DNA of 64,000 nt. It comes from an uncultured Cohaesibacter sp. GTDB taxonomy: Bacteria; Pseudomonadota; Alphaproteobacteria; Rhizobiales; Cohaesibacteraceae. Position numbers and translations under genes: made by a program. The notes below the pieces were generated by a model, which searched no databases, was not told the origin of the DNA, and saw only the letters and a list, made by a program, of their open reading frames with translations. Below, piece by piece: positions 45,435 to 53,127 of the stretch. The stretch lies in NCBI RefSeq assembly GCF_963662805.1, contig NZ_OY759862.1, forward strand, positions 248,001 to 312,000. The letters run 5' to 3'. Every line of letters begins with the position of its first letter. Within the stretch, counting starts at the first letter, position 1.

Positions 45435-46373
45435 TCAAATCCGGAACTCTATCCCGACCAGGTCTTCTGATAACTCCCAAAGCCTTTTCCAGTCCTCCTC
45501 AACCCGAGCGTGATCGGCAACGCTGCTGTCTGATACCGGACCACGCAAGTCGAAGATGCCGGTCGGGCCATAATAGGCTCCGCGCTTGGCTTCTACGCCA
45601 GCGGCACTTAGCACAGTGGGAACGGCTCCCATCGTCTGCGGTTGCGCCAAAAGGGCATTGAGGGGTTTGTAGAAGAGATTGAGGATCCCTGTCGGTCCTG
45701 TGCTCTGCAGATTGGTATTGGAATAGCCAGGATGACACGCACAGGCGGTTGCCCGACGACCTGCCTGTGCCAGCCGACGGTCGAGTTCGAAGGCGAACAT
45801 GATGTTGGCCAGCTTGCTTTGACTATAGGCGGTGGAGGCATTGTAGGCGCCGGAGAGCATCGGGTCATTCCAGTTGATCCGGCCGAGCTTGTGCGCAATG
45901 GACGAGAGCTGAACCACGCGCCCCTGCGCTGCCTCTACCAAATCAAGCAGCAGGCTGGTCCAGAGAAAATGCCCCAGATGGTTGGTGCCGAACTGCATCT
46001 CGAACCCGTCAGCCGTCTCGAGCTGCGGCGTTTGCATGATGCCCGCATTGTTGATGAGGCCATCGATCTTCTTTGTCAGAATGCGCACGGACTCTGCTGC
46101 CCGGCGAATGGATGCGCCGTCGGAAAGGTCGAGTGTGACAAGATCGATTGTCCCCTTTGTGCTGGCCTGAAGGGACTGGCGGGCTTGCTCGGCCTTTTGC
46201 GGCGAACGGCAGGCAAGGATAAGGTCGGCCCCTTGTTCCCCCAACATACGAGCAGCTTCAAAGCCGATGCCCGAGTTGGCTCCCGTAATGACAAACTGTT
46301 TGGCTTGCAATTCAGGCAGGCGGTCCACCGTCCAGTTCTTGACGCCGAGGGAGGAAATGATTTGGCTTGCCAT
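45435..46373 (-). CDS. Short-chain dehydrogenase/reductase (retinol dehydrogenase-like)
   Basis: A 312-residue classical SDR. The NAD(P)-binding TGANSGIGFEAARMLG is near residue 28, NNAGIM near 100, the catalytic Ser in VVQLSSIAH and the YSQSKLAN active site (Tyr-x-x-x-Lys) near 185. FQTNHLGHF-like FGTNHLGHFLW and the long C-terminus CHPGYSNTNLQSTGP resemble the retinol-dehydrogenase or WW-domain oxidoreductase group. The start at 46373 is chosen at the MASQII N-terminus. It is divergent from tetR with a perfect 12-bp inverted repeat between them, so TetR control is very likely. Its substrate is unknown. Confidence 0.92.
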   Translation of the reverse strand: MASQIISSLGVKNWTVDRLPELQAKQFVITGANSGIGFEAARMLGEQGADLILACRSPQKAEQARQSLQASTKGTIDLVTLDLSDGASIRRAAESVRILTKKIDGLINNAGIMQTPQLETADGFEMQFGTNHLGHFLWTSLLLDLVEAAQGRVVQLSSIAHKLGRINWNDPMLSGAYNASTAYSQSKLANIMFAFELDRRLAQAGRRATACACHPGYSNTNLQSTGPTGILNLFYKPLNALLAQPQTMGAVPTVLSAAGVEAKRGAYYGPTGIFDLRGPVSDSSVADHARVEEDWKRLWELSEDLVGIEFRI

Positions 46374-46440
46374 TCTCTGTGTTCCGATGAAGAGAGTTGC
46401 CAAGAGCCCGGAGGACGGGCTAGGTTTGGGAGATGTATCG

Positions 46441-46478
46441 ACACAGTTTACAAAAAAGATCCAATATGTAAACTGTGT
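46441..46478. promoter_or_regulatory. TetR operator in the SDR-tetR divergent region
   Basis: Perfect 12-bp arms ACACAGTTTACA (46441-46452) and TGTAAACTGTGT (46467-46478) are separated by 14 bases, midway between the divergent start codons. This spacing suits two TetR-dimer half-sites over both promoters. Confidence 0.75.
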
Positions 46479-46502
46479 ATACCTTAGATATGGTGGTCGT
46501 CG

Positions 46503-47033
46503 ATGAATGTCAAGGAAATCCTGCTCATCTTTTGCCAGTACGGCTTTCGCAAGGCATCGATGGAAGATATCGCCAGGGCGGCCGATTTGTCTCGCCAATC
46601 CATCTACAAGAAATTCGGCTCTAAGGAAGGGGTTTTCGAATGGGCGGTAGAAACCGCGGCTGCGGCGTCCTGTGCCCATGCACTCGAAGCTCTCAGCGAT
46701 CCAAAGCTTGACGTCAGGGAGCGGATTGCCGAAGCGTTTGATCGCTGGATCGGAGGATTTGTTCCGGTCATTCACAACACACCCCACGGAACCGAGATGC
46801 TGGAGCGGGCCTCGGAAATGGCCGCGAGCGGACGCTCAACGACCGAAGCCAAATTCTATCAGGCAGTCACCAGAACCCTTCTTGAAACAGGTTGTGCCAG
46901 CAATATGGAAAAGGCCGATGACCTGACGTTCGTGTTGGCGCTCGTGGGCAAGGGCTTGTTGTTACGATCGGACACACAAGAAACGTTCCGGAAAGATTTC
47001 GAGCGTGTGACAGCCACCTTGATCGCGAAGTAA
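46503..47033 (+). CDS. TetR family transcriptional regulator
   Basis: The 176-residue protein has the N-terminal TetR helix-turn-helix: ILLIFCQYGFRKASMEDIARAADLSRQSIYKKFGSKEGVFEWA, in adjoining parts, then an all-helical ligand-binding domain. The N-terminus is shorter than in most TetR proteins, beginning almost at helix 1. It is divergent from the SDR gene across the operator at 46441-46478 and so probably represses both genes until a ligand binds. A hydrophobic compound that the SDR reduces is the likely inducer, but this is inference. A terminator follows. Confidence 0.92.
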   Translation: MNVKEILLIFCQYGFRKASMEDIARAADLSRQSIYKKFGSKEGVFEWAVETAAAASCAHALEALSDPKLDVRERIAEAFDRWIGGFVPVIHNTPHGTEMLERASEMAASGRSTTEAKFYQAVTRTLLETGCASNMEKADDLTFVLALVGKGLLLRSDTQETFRKDFERVTATLIAK

Positions 47034-47067
47034 AACTCCGATTGCGTTTGAAGGTTTCAAAGTAAAA

Positions 47068-47104
47068 CCGCCCCTGCTCATGGAACAGGGGCGGCCGCTT
47101 TTTT
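47068..47104 (+). terminator. Terminator after tetR
   Basis: A 9-bp perfect stem (CCGCCCCTG / CAGGGGCGG) with a nine-base loop is followed by CCGC and six T residues, 35 bases after the tetR stop. On the other strand the stem is followed by GGTTTTAC, so it may also stop the convergent transcript weakly. Confidence 0.85.
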
Positions 47105-47173
47105 AGGCGCTACAGGACGAGGGTGGTCTTTTTCGCCGTCGACACCTCATACCTGAGCAATCTCAACCTTTCA

Positions 47174-47548
47174 TCACAGTCTGCAGTATGTCCGCGGTCC
47201 ATTGTAGGGCTGATAGGTGCAGTCCGAGGCACGGAAGCTCTTGTAGCGATAAGAGCAGGCGTTGTAATTGCAATATCTCGGAGGCGGAGCCGGGCGATAG
47301 CGCGGGGGGGCGGGCGGATAATAGACCGGGGGTGCCGGAACATAGATCGGCGGGCGATAGCGCGGTGGCCGCGGTGGATAGGGCCGATAATGGGGCGGCG
47401 GGCGGCGATAGGGACGATAATATTGCACGGTTGTGATAGGCAAATTCCATTCCGGAACTTGCTGATAGCCTTCAGCTTTGACTGATTGAACAGGCATGGA
47501 GAAGCCGGTAATGATCAGTGCCAAGGCAACAATCTGCCAAAATTTCAT
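47174..47548 (-). CDS. Secreted Pro/Tyr/Arg-rich BA14K-like protein
   Basis: The 124-residue protein starts at 47548 (MKFWQIVALALIITGFSMPV), a signal peptide ending near SVKAEG. The middle (residues 45-95) is made of YRPPP, YPPRPP and YYPPAPP-like repeats. The C-terminus CSYRYKSFRASDCTYQPYNG, then PRTYC, matches the BA14K motif (Cys, Arg-Tyr-x-Ser-Phe, Tyr, Gly-x-Arg, Cys), known from a Brucella lectin-like immunoreactive protein. A lectin or envelope role is suggested by the family only. The gene is alone, convergent with tetR. Confidence 0.8.
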   Translation of the reverse strand: MKFWQIVALALIITGFSMPVQSVKAEGYQQVPEWNLPITTVQYYRPYRRPPPHYRPYPPRPPRYRPPIYVPAPPVYYPPAPPRYRPAPPPRYCNYNACSYRYKSFRASDCTYQPYNGPRTYCRL

Positions 47549-47871
47549 GGCGTATGCTCCCAATATGTTGCTGTTGTTATAAGTAAAAGGCATGATTATT
47601 CCAAAACACGGATGCCTATAGGTCAGCCTATACCTTGCCATGAGGGGCGTCTATCTGTTTTGCACCGACTAGAACGTTTGCACTATATATCCGTAATTTT
47701 TCATAGGATTTTTATTTCTAAATATTTCTATCTTATCATGAGAATTGATGAGACGACGTGAAATTGTCATTGGAATATATCAATCGCTTTGGCTAGACTG
47801 TGCCCACTTTCCCAGTCCGGATAGCGCTGTTCTGGCCTTGGTCCGGGACGATCTGACAGTCGAGTTTTAGC
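47549..47871. other. Divergent promoter region of the BA14K-like and DMT genes
   Basis: About 320 bases without a gene. The part from 47680 to 47770 is strongly AT-rich and is the likely promoter zone for the DMT transporter. No clear operator was seen. Confidence 0.4.
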
Positions 47872-48813
47872 ATGAGCGATGCAACCCTGACCCCTCCAGC
47901 TTCCGGAGAGGCACCACGCAGGTTCGGTGCCATGACCTCCAAAGACATGGCACTGTATGGCATGATGGTGATTGTCTGGGGCACGAGCTGGATCGCCATG
48001 GCCAACCAGATCGACATTGTGCCCCCACTTATCACCGGCATCTATCGTTTCGCGATCTCGGCTTGCATCATGTTTGCATGGGCCTTTATCGGAAAATATC
48101 CGCTGAAGTTTCCGCTGCGTGTCCATCTGCGCATCATGGTGCTGGGCGTCTTCATGTTCTCCAGCAACTTCGTGCTCTTCTATTATGCGGCAACCTACAT
48201 GGCGTCCGGTCTGATGGCGGTGATCTTTTCGCTGACCAGCCTGATCAACATCATCATGTCCGCCGTCATCTTCCGTCAGGTGCCCAACAGGATCGGAACC
48301 GTGGGGGCTCTGCTGGGTTTTGCGGGTATCGGTCTCATCTTCTGGCCGCAGATTGCCGACAATGCAGGCAATGACGGCATTCTCATCGGCCTTGCCTTCG
48401 GGATGGCCGGGACTCTAAGTTTCTGCACCGGCAACATGATTTCGGTCGCCAACAAGAAGCTGGAAGTGCCACTGATCAGCGCCAATGCGTGGAGCATGTT
48501 CTACGGAACCCTCTGGCTGATCATCCTGTCGCAGATTCTCGATATGCCGTTCCTGTTCGACTGGAGCCCGAAATACTGGATCGCCATGGGATGGCTGACG
48601 GTCATGGCATCTGTCATCGCCTTCTGGGGCTATATGAGCCTTCTGTCGAGCATCGGTCCTGCGCGCGCTGGCTATCTGACAGTGCTGTTTCCCATAGTGG
48701 CTCTGGTTCTCTCGACGATCTTCGAGAACTATCAGTGGTCGATTGCCGGGCTTCTGGGGTTGCTCGCGATCATCGCGGGCAACATTCTCGTCATGCAGAG
48801 CGGAAAGAATTAA
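47872..48813 (+). CDS. DMT superfamily (EamA) transporter
   Basis: The 313-residue protein has ten predicted helices in two EamA repeats: MALYGMMVIVWGTSWIAMANQ, then FVLFYYAATYMASGLMAVIF in the first, and SIGPARAGYLTVLFPIVALVLSTIFENYQWS in the second. WGTSWIA and the RVGPARAA-like SIGPARAGY segments are hallmarks of the 10-TMS drug/metabolite exporter group. The substrate is unknown. It is the third DMT exporter in a 10-kb stretch. No regulator is adjacent. Confidence 0.92.
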   Translation: MSDATLTPPASGEAPRRFGAMTSKDMALYGMMVIVWGTSWIAMANQIDIVPPLITGIYRFAISACIMFAWAFIGKYPLKFPLRVHLRIMVLGVFMFSSNFVLFYYAATYMASGLMAVIFSLTSLINIIMSAVIFRQVPNRIGTVGALLGFAGIGLIFWPQIADNAGNDGILIGLAFGMAGTLSFCTGNMISVANKKLEVPLISANAWSMFYGTLWLIILSQILDMPFLFDWSPKYWIAMGWLTVMASVIAFWGYMSLLSSIGPARAGYLTVLFPIVALVLSTIFENYQWSIAGLLGLLAIIAGNILVMQSGKN

Positions 48814-49026
48814 TTTTGCCCCGCATGGGCCAAGTGACTGCAATTGAGAATAAATCCCTGCTTCTGATACGCACGGAAAATGTCGGCTTCACCGGTTCCT
48901 GACATTCCGGACATCGTCTCTTCCCACTCGTCTTCTAGCATTCTGTTGAGTTCAACAGGGTGAGCGGGGACGGGAACGCTGAAGCGGACAATCAAATTAT
49001 TCATCAAGGCTTGCCTGCGCAAAGTC

Positions 49027-49524
49027 ATGCTGCCTGTCGTGCCTGACGACCTGGATGTCCTGATCGTCTCTCCCGGTGGTGTGGCCACATCGATGCTCAT
49101 GGCACAGGTGGCTCGGTACAAGCGGATCAATGATCCTCATGACAGGGATGGTCTCAAGCACCTGCCACGGCCACCCAGATGGGCACCAAGGCAGAAACCT
49201 CAGACAACGGTTTTCGTCTATGGCTCACAAGAGGAGGCTTCCGCGAGCATCCTTCGCCGTGGATGGCTCGAATTTCAGGCTGCCAAGCTTGCCTGTCCTC
49301 TGGCGACCATTTCCTCAGGGAAAAAAGCTCTGCAGTCTTACAAGCAGGCCATCAGGGAGCAACGTCGGGCATGGCAGAGTGAAATGGACAAAGGAGACGA
49401 TGTGCTCTGCCTTCGCTATGATGAGATCTGGAACCGACTGCCGGAAGTGGCGCGGCACATCGGGATCGAGGATCCCGACTTTGTCACCAGCTTCCCGCCG
49501 AGGCGTAAACGAACGCAGATATAG
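49027..49524 (+). CDS. Sulfotransferase-like P-loop protein, uncharacterised
   Basis: The 165-residue protein has LDVLIVSPGGVATSMLMAQV near the N-terminus, in the position of the 5'-PSB (phosphosulfate-binding) loop of sulfotransferase-like proteins, then NDPHDRDGLKHLPRPP and a central VFVYGS strand. The C-terminal LCLRYDEIWNRLPEVARHIGIEDPDFVTSFP resembles the end of the sulfotransferase fold. It is shorter than a typical sulfotransferase (250-300), so catalysis is uncertain. The start at 49027 lacks a good Shine-Dalgarno sequence. It is convergent with the LysR gene. Confidence 0.65.
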   Translation: MLPVVPDDLDVLIVSPGGVATSMLMAQVARYKRINDPHDRDGLKHLPRPPRWAPRQKPQTTVFVYGSQEEASASILRRGWLEFQAAKLACPLATISSGKKALQSYKQAIREQRRAWQSEMDKGDDVLCLRYDEIWNRLPEVARHIGIEDPDFVTSFPPRRKRTQI

Positions 49525-49563
49525 CTCTGGCGTCGACGGATGCTCGGTCTTAAGAGTCGAAGT

Positions 49564-50451
49564 CTACTCTGCCGCAAGGTTGCTGCCGGAGACGTTGTCG
49601 AGCGCGTTGACGATGTGCGCCGCAAGAGCATTGTGGATCCGTTCCCGAGCCGCTTCCGAACGGATGAGCGCGATGTCGCAATTGGGCAGTTCCGGGAAAC
49701 CCTCCCGTGCGCCGAGCACGCGCATGTCTGCGGTCAGGGCACTTTCGGGCAAAACGGCGACCGCCAGCCCGGCCATGACCGCACCGGTTGCAGCCGCAGC
49801 AGATGAACTGACATAGGCAATGCGATACTTCCGCTCGACCCGTGACAGGGCAGCCGTAGCCCTCTGGCGCCAGGAACAGGTCTTGGTGCCGAGCGCCAGC
49901 GGAATGGTCGTCTGGCAATGCACCGAGTGATGGGCCGAAGAGACCCAGAGCAAGGGCTCGGACCGAATGATCCGGCCGTTGCGTTCGGCAATCGAGTCGC
50001 CATGGGTTACGATGCCCAGATCCAGCCGGCCATCCTGAATGCGCCGATAGATGCACGAACTCTGCTCACAGACAACCTCGATCTCAATGTTGGGATGGGT
50101 GGTGGCAAAGCTGGCAAGAACCGTCGGCAGCAGGCGAGGGGCATAATCGTCGGGCAGACCAAGCCGTACCTTGCCGGACATCGCGTCGGACGAAAAGGCG
50201 GCGATTGTTTCTGCATTCAATGATAGCATCCGGCGGGCAAAATCAAGCAGGCGAACCCCCGCATCGGTGACGCGACTCTGGCGTCCATCGCGAACAAAAA
50301 TCGGCTGCCCGACCCGTTCTTCCAGTCTGCGCATCTGCATCGAAACAGCGGATTGGGTCTTGTTCACCTGCTCCGCCGCCTTGGTAAAGCTACCAGTCTC
50401 AGCGATGGCGATAAATGTGCGAAGTTGGTCAAGATCCAGCAGAGCGTTCAC
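49564..50451 (-). CDS. LysR family transcriptional regulator
   Basis: The 295-residue protein has the LysR helix-turn-helix (LDQLRTFIAIAETGSFTKAAEQVNKTQSAVSMQMRRLEERVG in adjoining parts) and a periplasmic-binding-like effector domain with VRLGLPDDYAPRLLPTVL and VEVV. It is divergent from a DUF1127 gene, and the layout resembles LysR proteins of Hyphomicrobiales (such as VtlR of Brucella) that activate small DUF1127 genes. The ligand is unknown. The start is the ATG at 50451. Confidence 0.92.
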   Translation of the reverse strand: MNALLDLDQLRTFIAIAETGSFTKAAEQVNKTQSAVSMQMRRLEERVGQPIFVRDGRQSRVTDAGVRLLDFARRMLSLNAETIAAFSSDAMSGKVRLGLPDDYAPRLLPTVLASFATTHPNIEIEVVCEQSSCIYRRIQDGRLDLGIVTHGDSIAERNGRIIRSEPLLWVSSAHHSVHCQTTIPLALGTKTCSWRQRATAALSRVERKYRIAYVSSSAAAATGAVMAGLAVAVLPESALTADMRVLGAREGFPELPNCDIALIRSEAARERIHNALAAHIVNALDNVSGSNLAAE

Positions 50452-50872
50452 AATTTTCCCAATCTATTCAGATAGTAAACTCAGGGTTCAGGATAGGCCG
50501 TAGGCGCGTGTCAATTTGTCCCTGATGCCAATCTATCACAAATTCCGATCATTTCTATAAAAAACATTCGTTGGATTTATCGAACAATATCCACGATATT
50601 AAGGTCAACACCCACCAAGGGACCCTGTTCGGAACGTCGGTCTGAAAGCCTTCAAACCTTCGTTTCTCCAGCATCCATTTGACAAACAGGGGTGTGCGTC
50701 CTGTCGCCAGAAGAAGCATCGCCGATTGGCATGATTGGCTTCTCAAGCAAAGGCAGCAGGGCGGGGCGGACGGTTCAGGTCCATCGCCGGTCACGGCAAG
50801 CCCGAACCTTTCAAACGTAACCGATCACAGCTGCAGGACAGTGGCTTGATCTCGACAACCAGGAGAAGACCC
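50452..50872. other. Divergent region between lysR and the DUF1127 gene
   Basis: About 420 bases. The left 150 bases are AT-rich with TTGTCC and TATTC-like sequences. A LysR T-N11-A box is expected here but none is clear enough to call. The plus-strand frame that opens at 50735 upstream of the DUF1127 start has no family match. Confidence 0.4.
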
Positions 50873-51220
50873 ATGCTGACAGCCGGTTTCATCAAGACCC
50901 TGTCTTTCAGTGCACGCGGCCTCCGCCGCCTCGCATCAACCATTGCCACAGTCGCTCGCAACCGTGCCGCTCTGAACAAGCTCAATGAGCTCGACGAACG
51001 GACCCTTGCAGATATCGGTCTCACCCGTGGCGACATCATCAGCGCCAGCGCCGTGCCCATGCGCAGCGATCCGTTTCTGATTGACCCGTTTGACGCACGC
51101 CGCCGCGTGCATGCAAGCGAGCTGGAAGCTCTCGCCCGTTGGCCGCGTCCGTTGCCCGAGCAACCCTATGTGGCAGGCCGCACTGGCCAGAGCGTGCCCG
51201 AGTGCATCGCAGCTGAATAA
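50873..51220 (+). CDS. DUF1127 domain protein
   Basis: The 115-residue protein contains one DUF1127 helix-turn-helix-like segment (RNRAALNKLNELDERTLADIGLTRGDI at about residues 30-55), a short Arg-rich domain of small alphaproteobacterial proteins; some affect phosphate and carbon metabolism and RNA turnover. The C-terminal 60 residues are longer than in the 45-70 residue members and end in a Pro-rich stretch. The start at 50873 has AGGAG seven bases upstream. Divergent from the LysR gene, its probable activator. Confidence 0.85.
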   Translation: MLTAGFIKTLSFSARGLRRLASTIATVARNRAALNKLNELDERTLADIGLTRGDIISASAVPMRSDPFLIDPFDARRRVHASELEALARWPRPLPEQPYVAGRTGQSVPECIAAE

Positions 51221-51259
51221 CGCACATCACCGCGCGCCAAGTCCAGTCTGGTCGCGCAG

Positions 51260-51392
51260 TTCTGACCTTGGGAACCGCCCAAAAGGCTCTGGCGGTTCCC
51301 TTCAAGGCTTGTCCCTTGGAGCATGACTCGCTCTCTATTTGCCCATCAGCCCGGTTCCTGCACCGGCAGGGAGGGCTTCAAGGGACTTTTTT
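51260..51392 (+). ncRNA. Candidate structured small RNA with a 3' U-tract
   Basis: Downstream of the DUF1127 gene two structures occur in series: a 10-bp perfect hairpin (GGGAACCGCC / GGCGGTTCCC, 51270-51300), then an 8-bp closing stem (GTCCCTTG 51311-51318 with CAAGGGAC 51379-51386) that encloses a smaller CCGGT/ACCGG hairpin and is followed by six T residues. This could be a small RNA or the structured 3' end of the DUF1127 mRNA. No known RNA family is recognised. The promoter is not evident. Confidence 0.35.
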
Positions 51393-51403
51393 GTTAAGCA
51401 GCC

Positions 51404-51474
51404 GGGGATCAACCTTGAGATCCCCATTCCTTGACCCGCCTCACAGGGGATGTGCCTGGGGCGGGTCTTTTTTT
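51404..51474 (+). terminator. Second structured terminator region downstream of the DUF1127 gene
   Basis: A hairpin GGGGATC / GATCCCC (about 51404-51424) precedes a strong terminator: GACCCGCC (51433-51440) and GGCGGGTC (51460-51467) with seven T residues. It is oriented to stop plus-strand transcripts, which is odd as a first U-tract lies only 80 bases before it, suggesting a second short transcript or a fail-safe. Confidence 0.7.
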
Positions 51475-51504
51475 GTCAAAAATCGGGTGGGTCTCAGTCA
51501 GCGT

Positions 51505-52305
51505 TCAGGTGCCGGACATCTTGGGCTGATAATGCTCGAACAGGCTGGTCAAGCCCTTCAGATACTGCGCCTGCAATTCAAGGCTTGCGTCGCGCACCTC
51601 CTTGGCCGGATCCGGCTGAGGGGCGGTGGCGGGGGTGCTGTCGGGATAAAGACCGGCGAGCAGTCCCTCAAAGGCCGCGTTGAGTGGACTGGGCATGGAG
51701 CCGAAATCACGCTTTGCCTCGCGGAAAGAGCGACGGCCAAGCTCGCCCCAATAGTTGACCCATCCGGCGGGGTCATCAAGCGCCGGTGTCAGCATCTGTG
51801 GCGAAAGAGGGAGCAATCCATAGGTTGTCAGCATCGGGAATAGGCTCGAAAGCTGCTGATTGCTGAGGCCGGTTGCACGCTTGGCCTCTTCCATCAGGCG
51901 CATCTGTGCCATCTGTCCCATGAAGACCTTGTGGAGGTCTTCCATCGCAGCGCCTCGCCCGGCCAGAAAGCCATTGGGAAAGGTGCTCTTGCTCTCTCCG
52001 CCTGAACGGGCAAAGGCCTTGGCGCTCTCTGATCCCTGCTTGAAGAGCTGGGCCATGGCCTCGGAAATCTCTTTTGGCCAGAAGTTACCCGCCGCAAACT
52101 GCGCCGTCTCACTCGGGGAGGAGGGGGACTTGCTTTGCGGGTTGAATGTCGTGACGAGCTCGGAAAGGAACGTCGGCACAAAGACCTCGCTTGCCTTGGC
52201 GAGATCCGCCCGGTCAAGACCGGACATCCGGGCAATCTGATCGACTGTCTCTTGACCATAGATCTGGTTCAGAAATGTCAGAAACTGGCTCTTGTCCTCA
52301 CCCAT
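51505..52305 (-). CDS. DUF937-like protein downstream of lutC
   Basis: The 266-residue protein has no signal peptide. Two stretches resemble DUF937 repeats: QIYGQETVDQIARMSGLDRADLAKASEVFVPTFLSELV near residues 14-50, in two parts, and ATGLSNQQLSSLFPMLTTYGLLPL near 145. The region between is Phe/Gly/Ser-rich with an internal helix. The C-terminus is Pro/Ala-rich with a final helix (LELQAQYLKGLTSLFEHYQP). The family is uncharacterised. It lies 123 bases after lutC on the same strand; a shared transcript is possible but not needed. Confidence 0.6.
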   Translation of the reverse strand: MGEDKSQFLTFLNQIYGQETVDQIARMSGLDRADLAKASEVFVPTFLSELVTTFNPQSKSPSSPSETAQFAAGNFWPKEISEAMAQLFKQGSESAKAFARSGGESKSTFPNGFLAGRGAAMEDLHKVFMGQMAQMRLMEEAKRATGLSNQQLSSLFPMLTTYGLLPLSPQMLTPALDDPAGWVNYWGELGRRSFREAKRDFGSMPSPLNAAFEGLLAGLYPDSTPATAPQPDPAKEVRDASLELQAQYLKGLTSLFEHYQPKMSGT

Positions 52306-52428
52306 CGCGTCGCTTTCCGCCCGACCCGCAGCAAAAGACGCGTGGGGGAGGGCATTGATTGCTCATCTATCGAGCATGCCTTGCCCCATCCCGCGCGTCA
52401 AGAAAGCGCACACGTCTTGTGATTGCGA

Positions 52429-53127
52429 CTATCCGACAACAATCACATGGACATATTTCGGCCCATGGGCCCCGAGCAGGATGGTCTGCTCGATATCACC
52501 CGACCGGGAAGGGCCGGTAATGCGGTTGACAACCCGAGGCATCACCGCTTCGCCATCCGCACCATAAAGCCGAGACAGAAGGCTCTCATAATCACCGGTG
52601 ATGTCATCGCCATTGATGATGATGACGTGGGTTTCGGGGAGGAAATTGAGGGTTGTGGGATTGTCCGGCCCAGACTTGAGGATCGCGGTTCCGGTTTCGG
52701 CAACCCCGCCCAGAGCGTGCGACACCCCGACCTCATCCTTGCCATCGGAAGGTCCGATCAGCCGTTCGAGTTGGGATTCGGATGCCCAGTTGATGCTTTC
52801 AAGGCGTGGATCTGTGCCGCTGCGAACCTGCTGTGGCAGGTTCCTGCCCCTCAGATAGTCCGCAATCGCTGAAGGCACCTCATCGTAGGAGGACAGCCGG
52901 TGCGTGGTTGAGGAGACAGACTCGGAGAAAGCAAGGAACATCTTTATCTGCTCTTCCCTGTCCACCTGCGCGCGCGCCGGAATGAGGCCGCGTTCTCTGG
53001 CCGCAATCCGGCTCTCTGCTTCCTGCCGGGCGACGGAACGATCAGCGTCGGTCTGGCCGCCGGTGATGGAGCGACGGATCTTGCCCAGAATGGCCGAGCG
53101 GGCGGCACTGTTGGTGTTCGTGGTCAT
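52429..53127 (-). CDS. lutC: Lactate utilisation protein LutC
   Basis: A DUF162/LUD-domain subunit of the LutABC complex, which oxidises L-lactate to pyruvate. The start at 53127 overlaps the lutB stop by four bases (ATGA), with AAGGA upstream, giving 232 residues. The N-terminal part AARSAILGKIRRSITGG and the LUD domain with VGVSHALGGVAETGTAIL, LNFLPETHVIIINGDDITG and GPSRSGDIEQTILLGAHGP match the family. The C-terminal sequence GPKYVHVIVVG is typical. Confidence 0.94.
   Translation of the reverse strand: MTTNTNSAARSAILGKIRRSITGGQTDADRSVARQEAESRIAARERGLIPARAQVDREEQIKMFLAFSESVSSTTHRLSSYDEVPSAIADYLRGRNLPQQVRSGTDPRLESINWASESQLERLIGPSDGKDEVGVSHALGGVAETGTAILKSGPDNPTTLNFLPETHVIIINGDDITGDYESLLSRLYGADGEAVMPRVVNRITGPSRSGDIEQTILLGAHGPKYVHVIVVG

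Noticed and set aside
48810..49130. 106-codon minus-strand frame at the end of the DMT transporter
   Set aside because: Its later ATG (49004) gives a 64-residue peptide that looks protein-like, but no Shine-Dalgarno sequence precedes it and no family is recognised.
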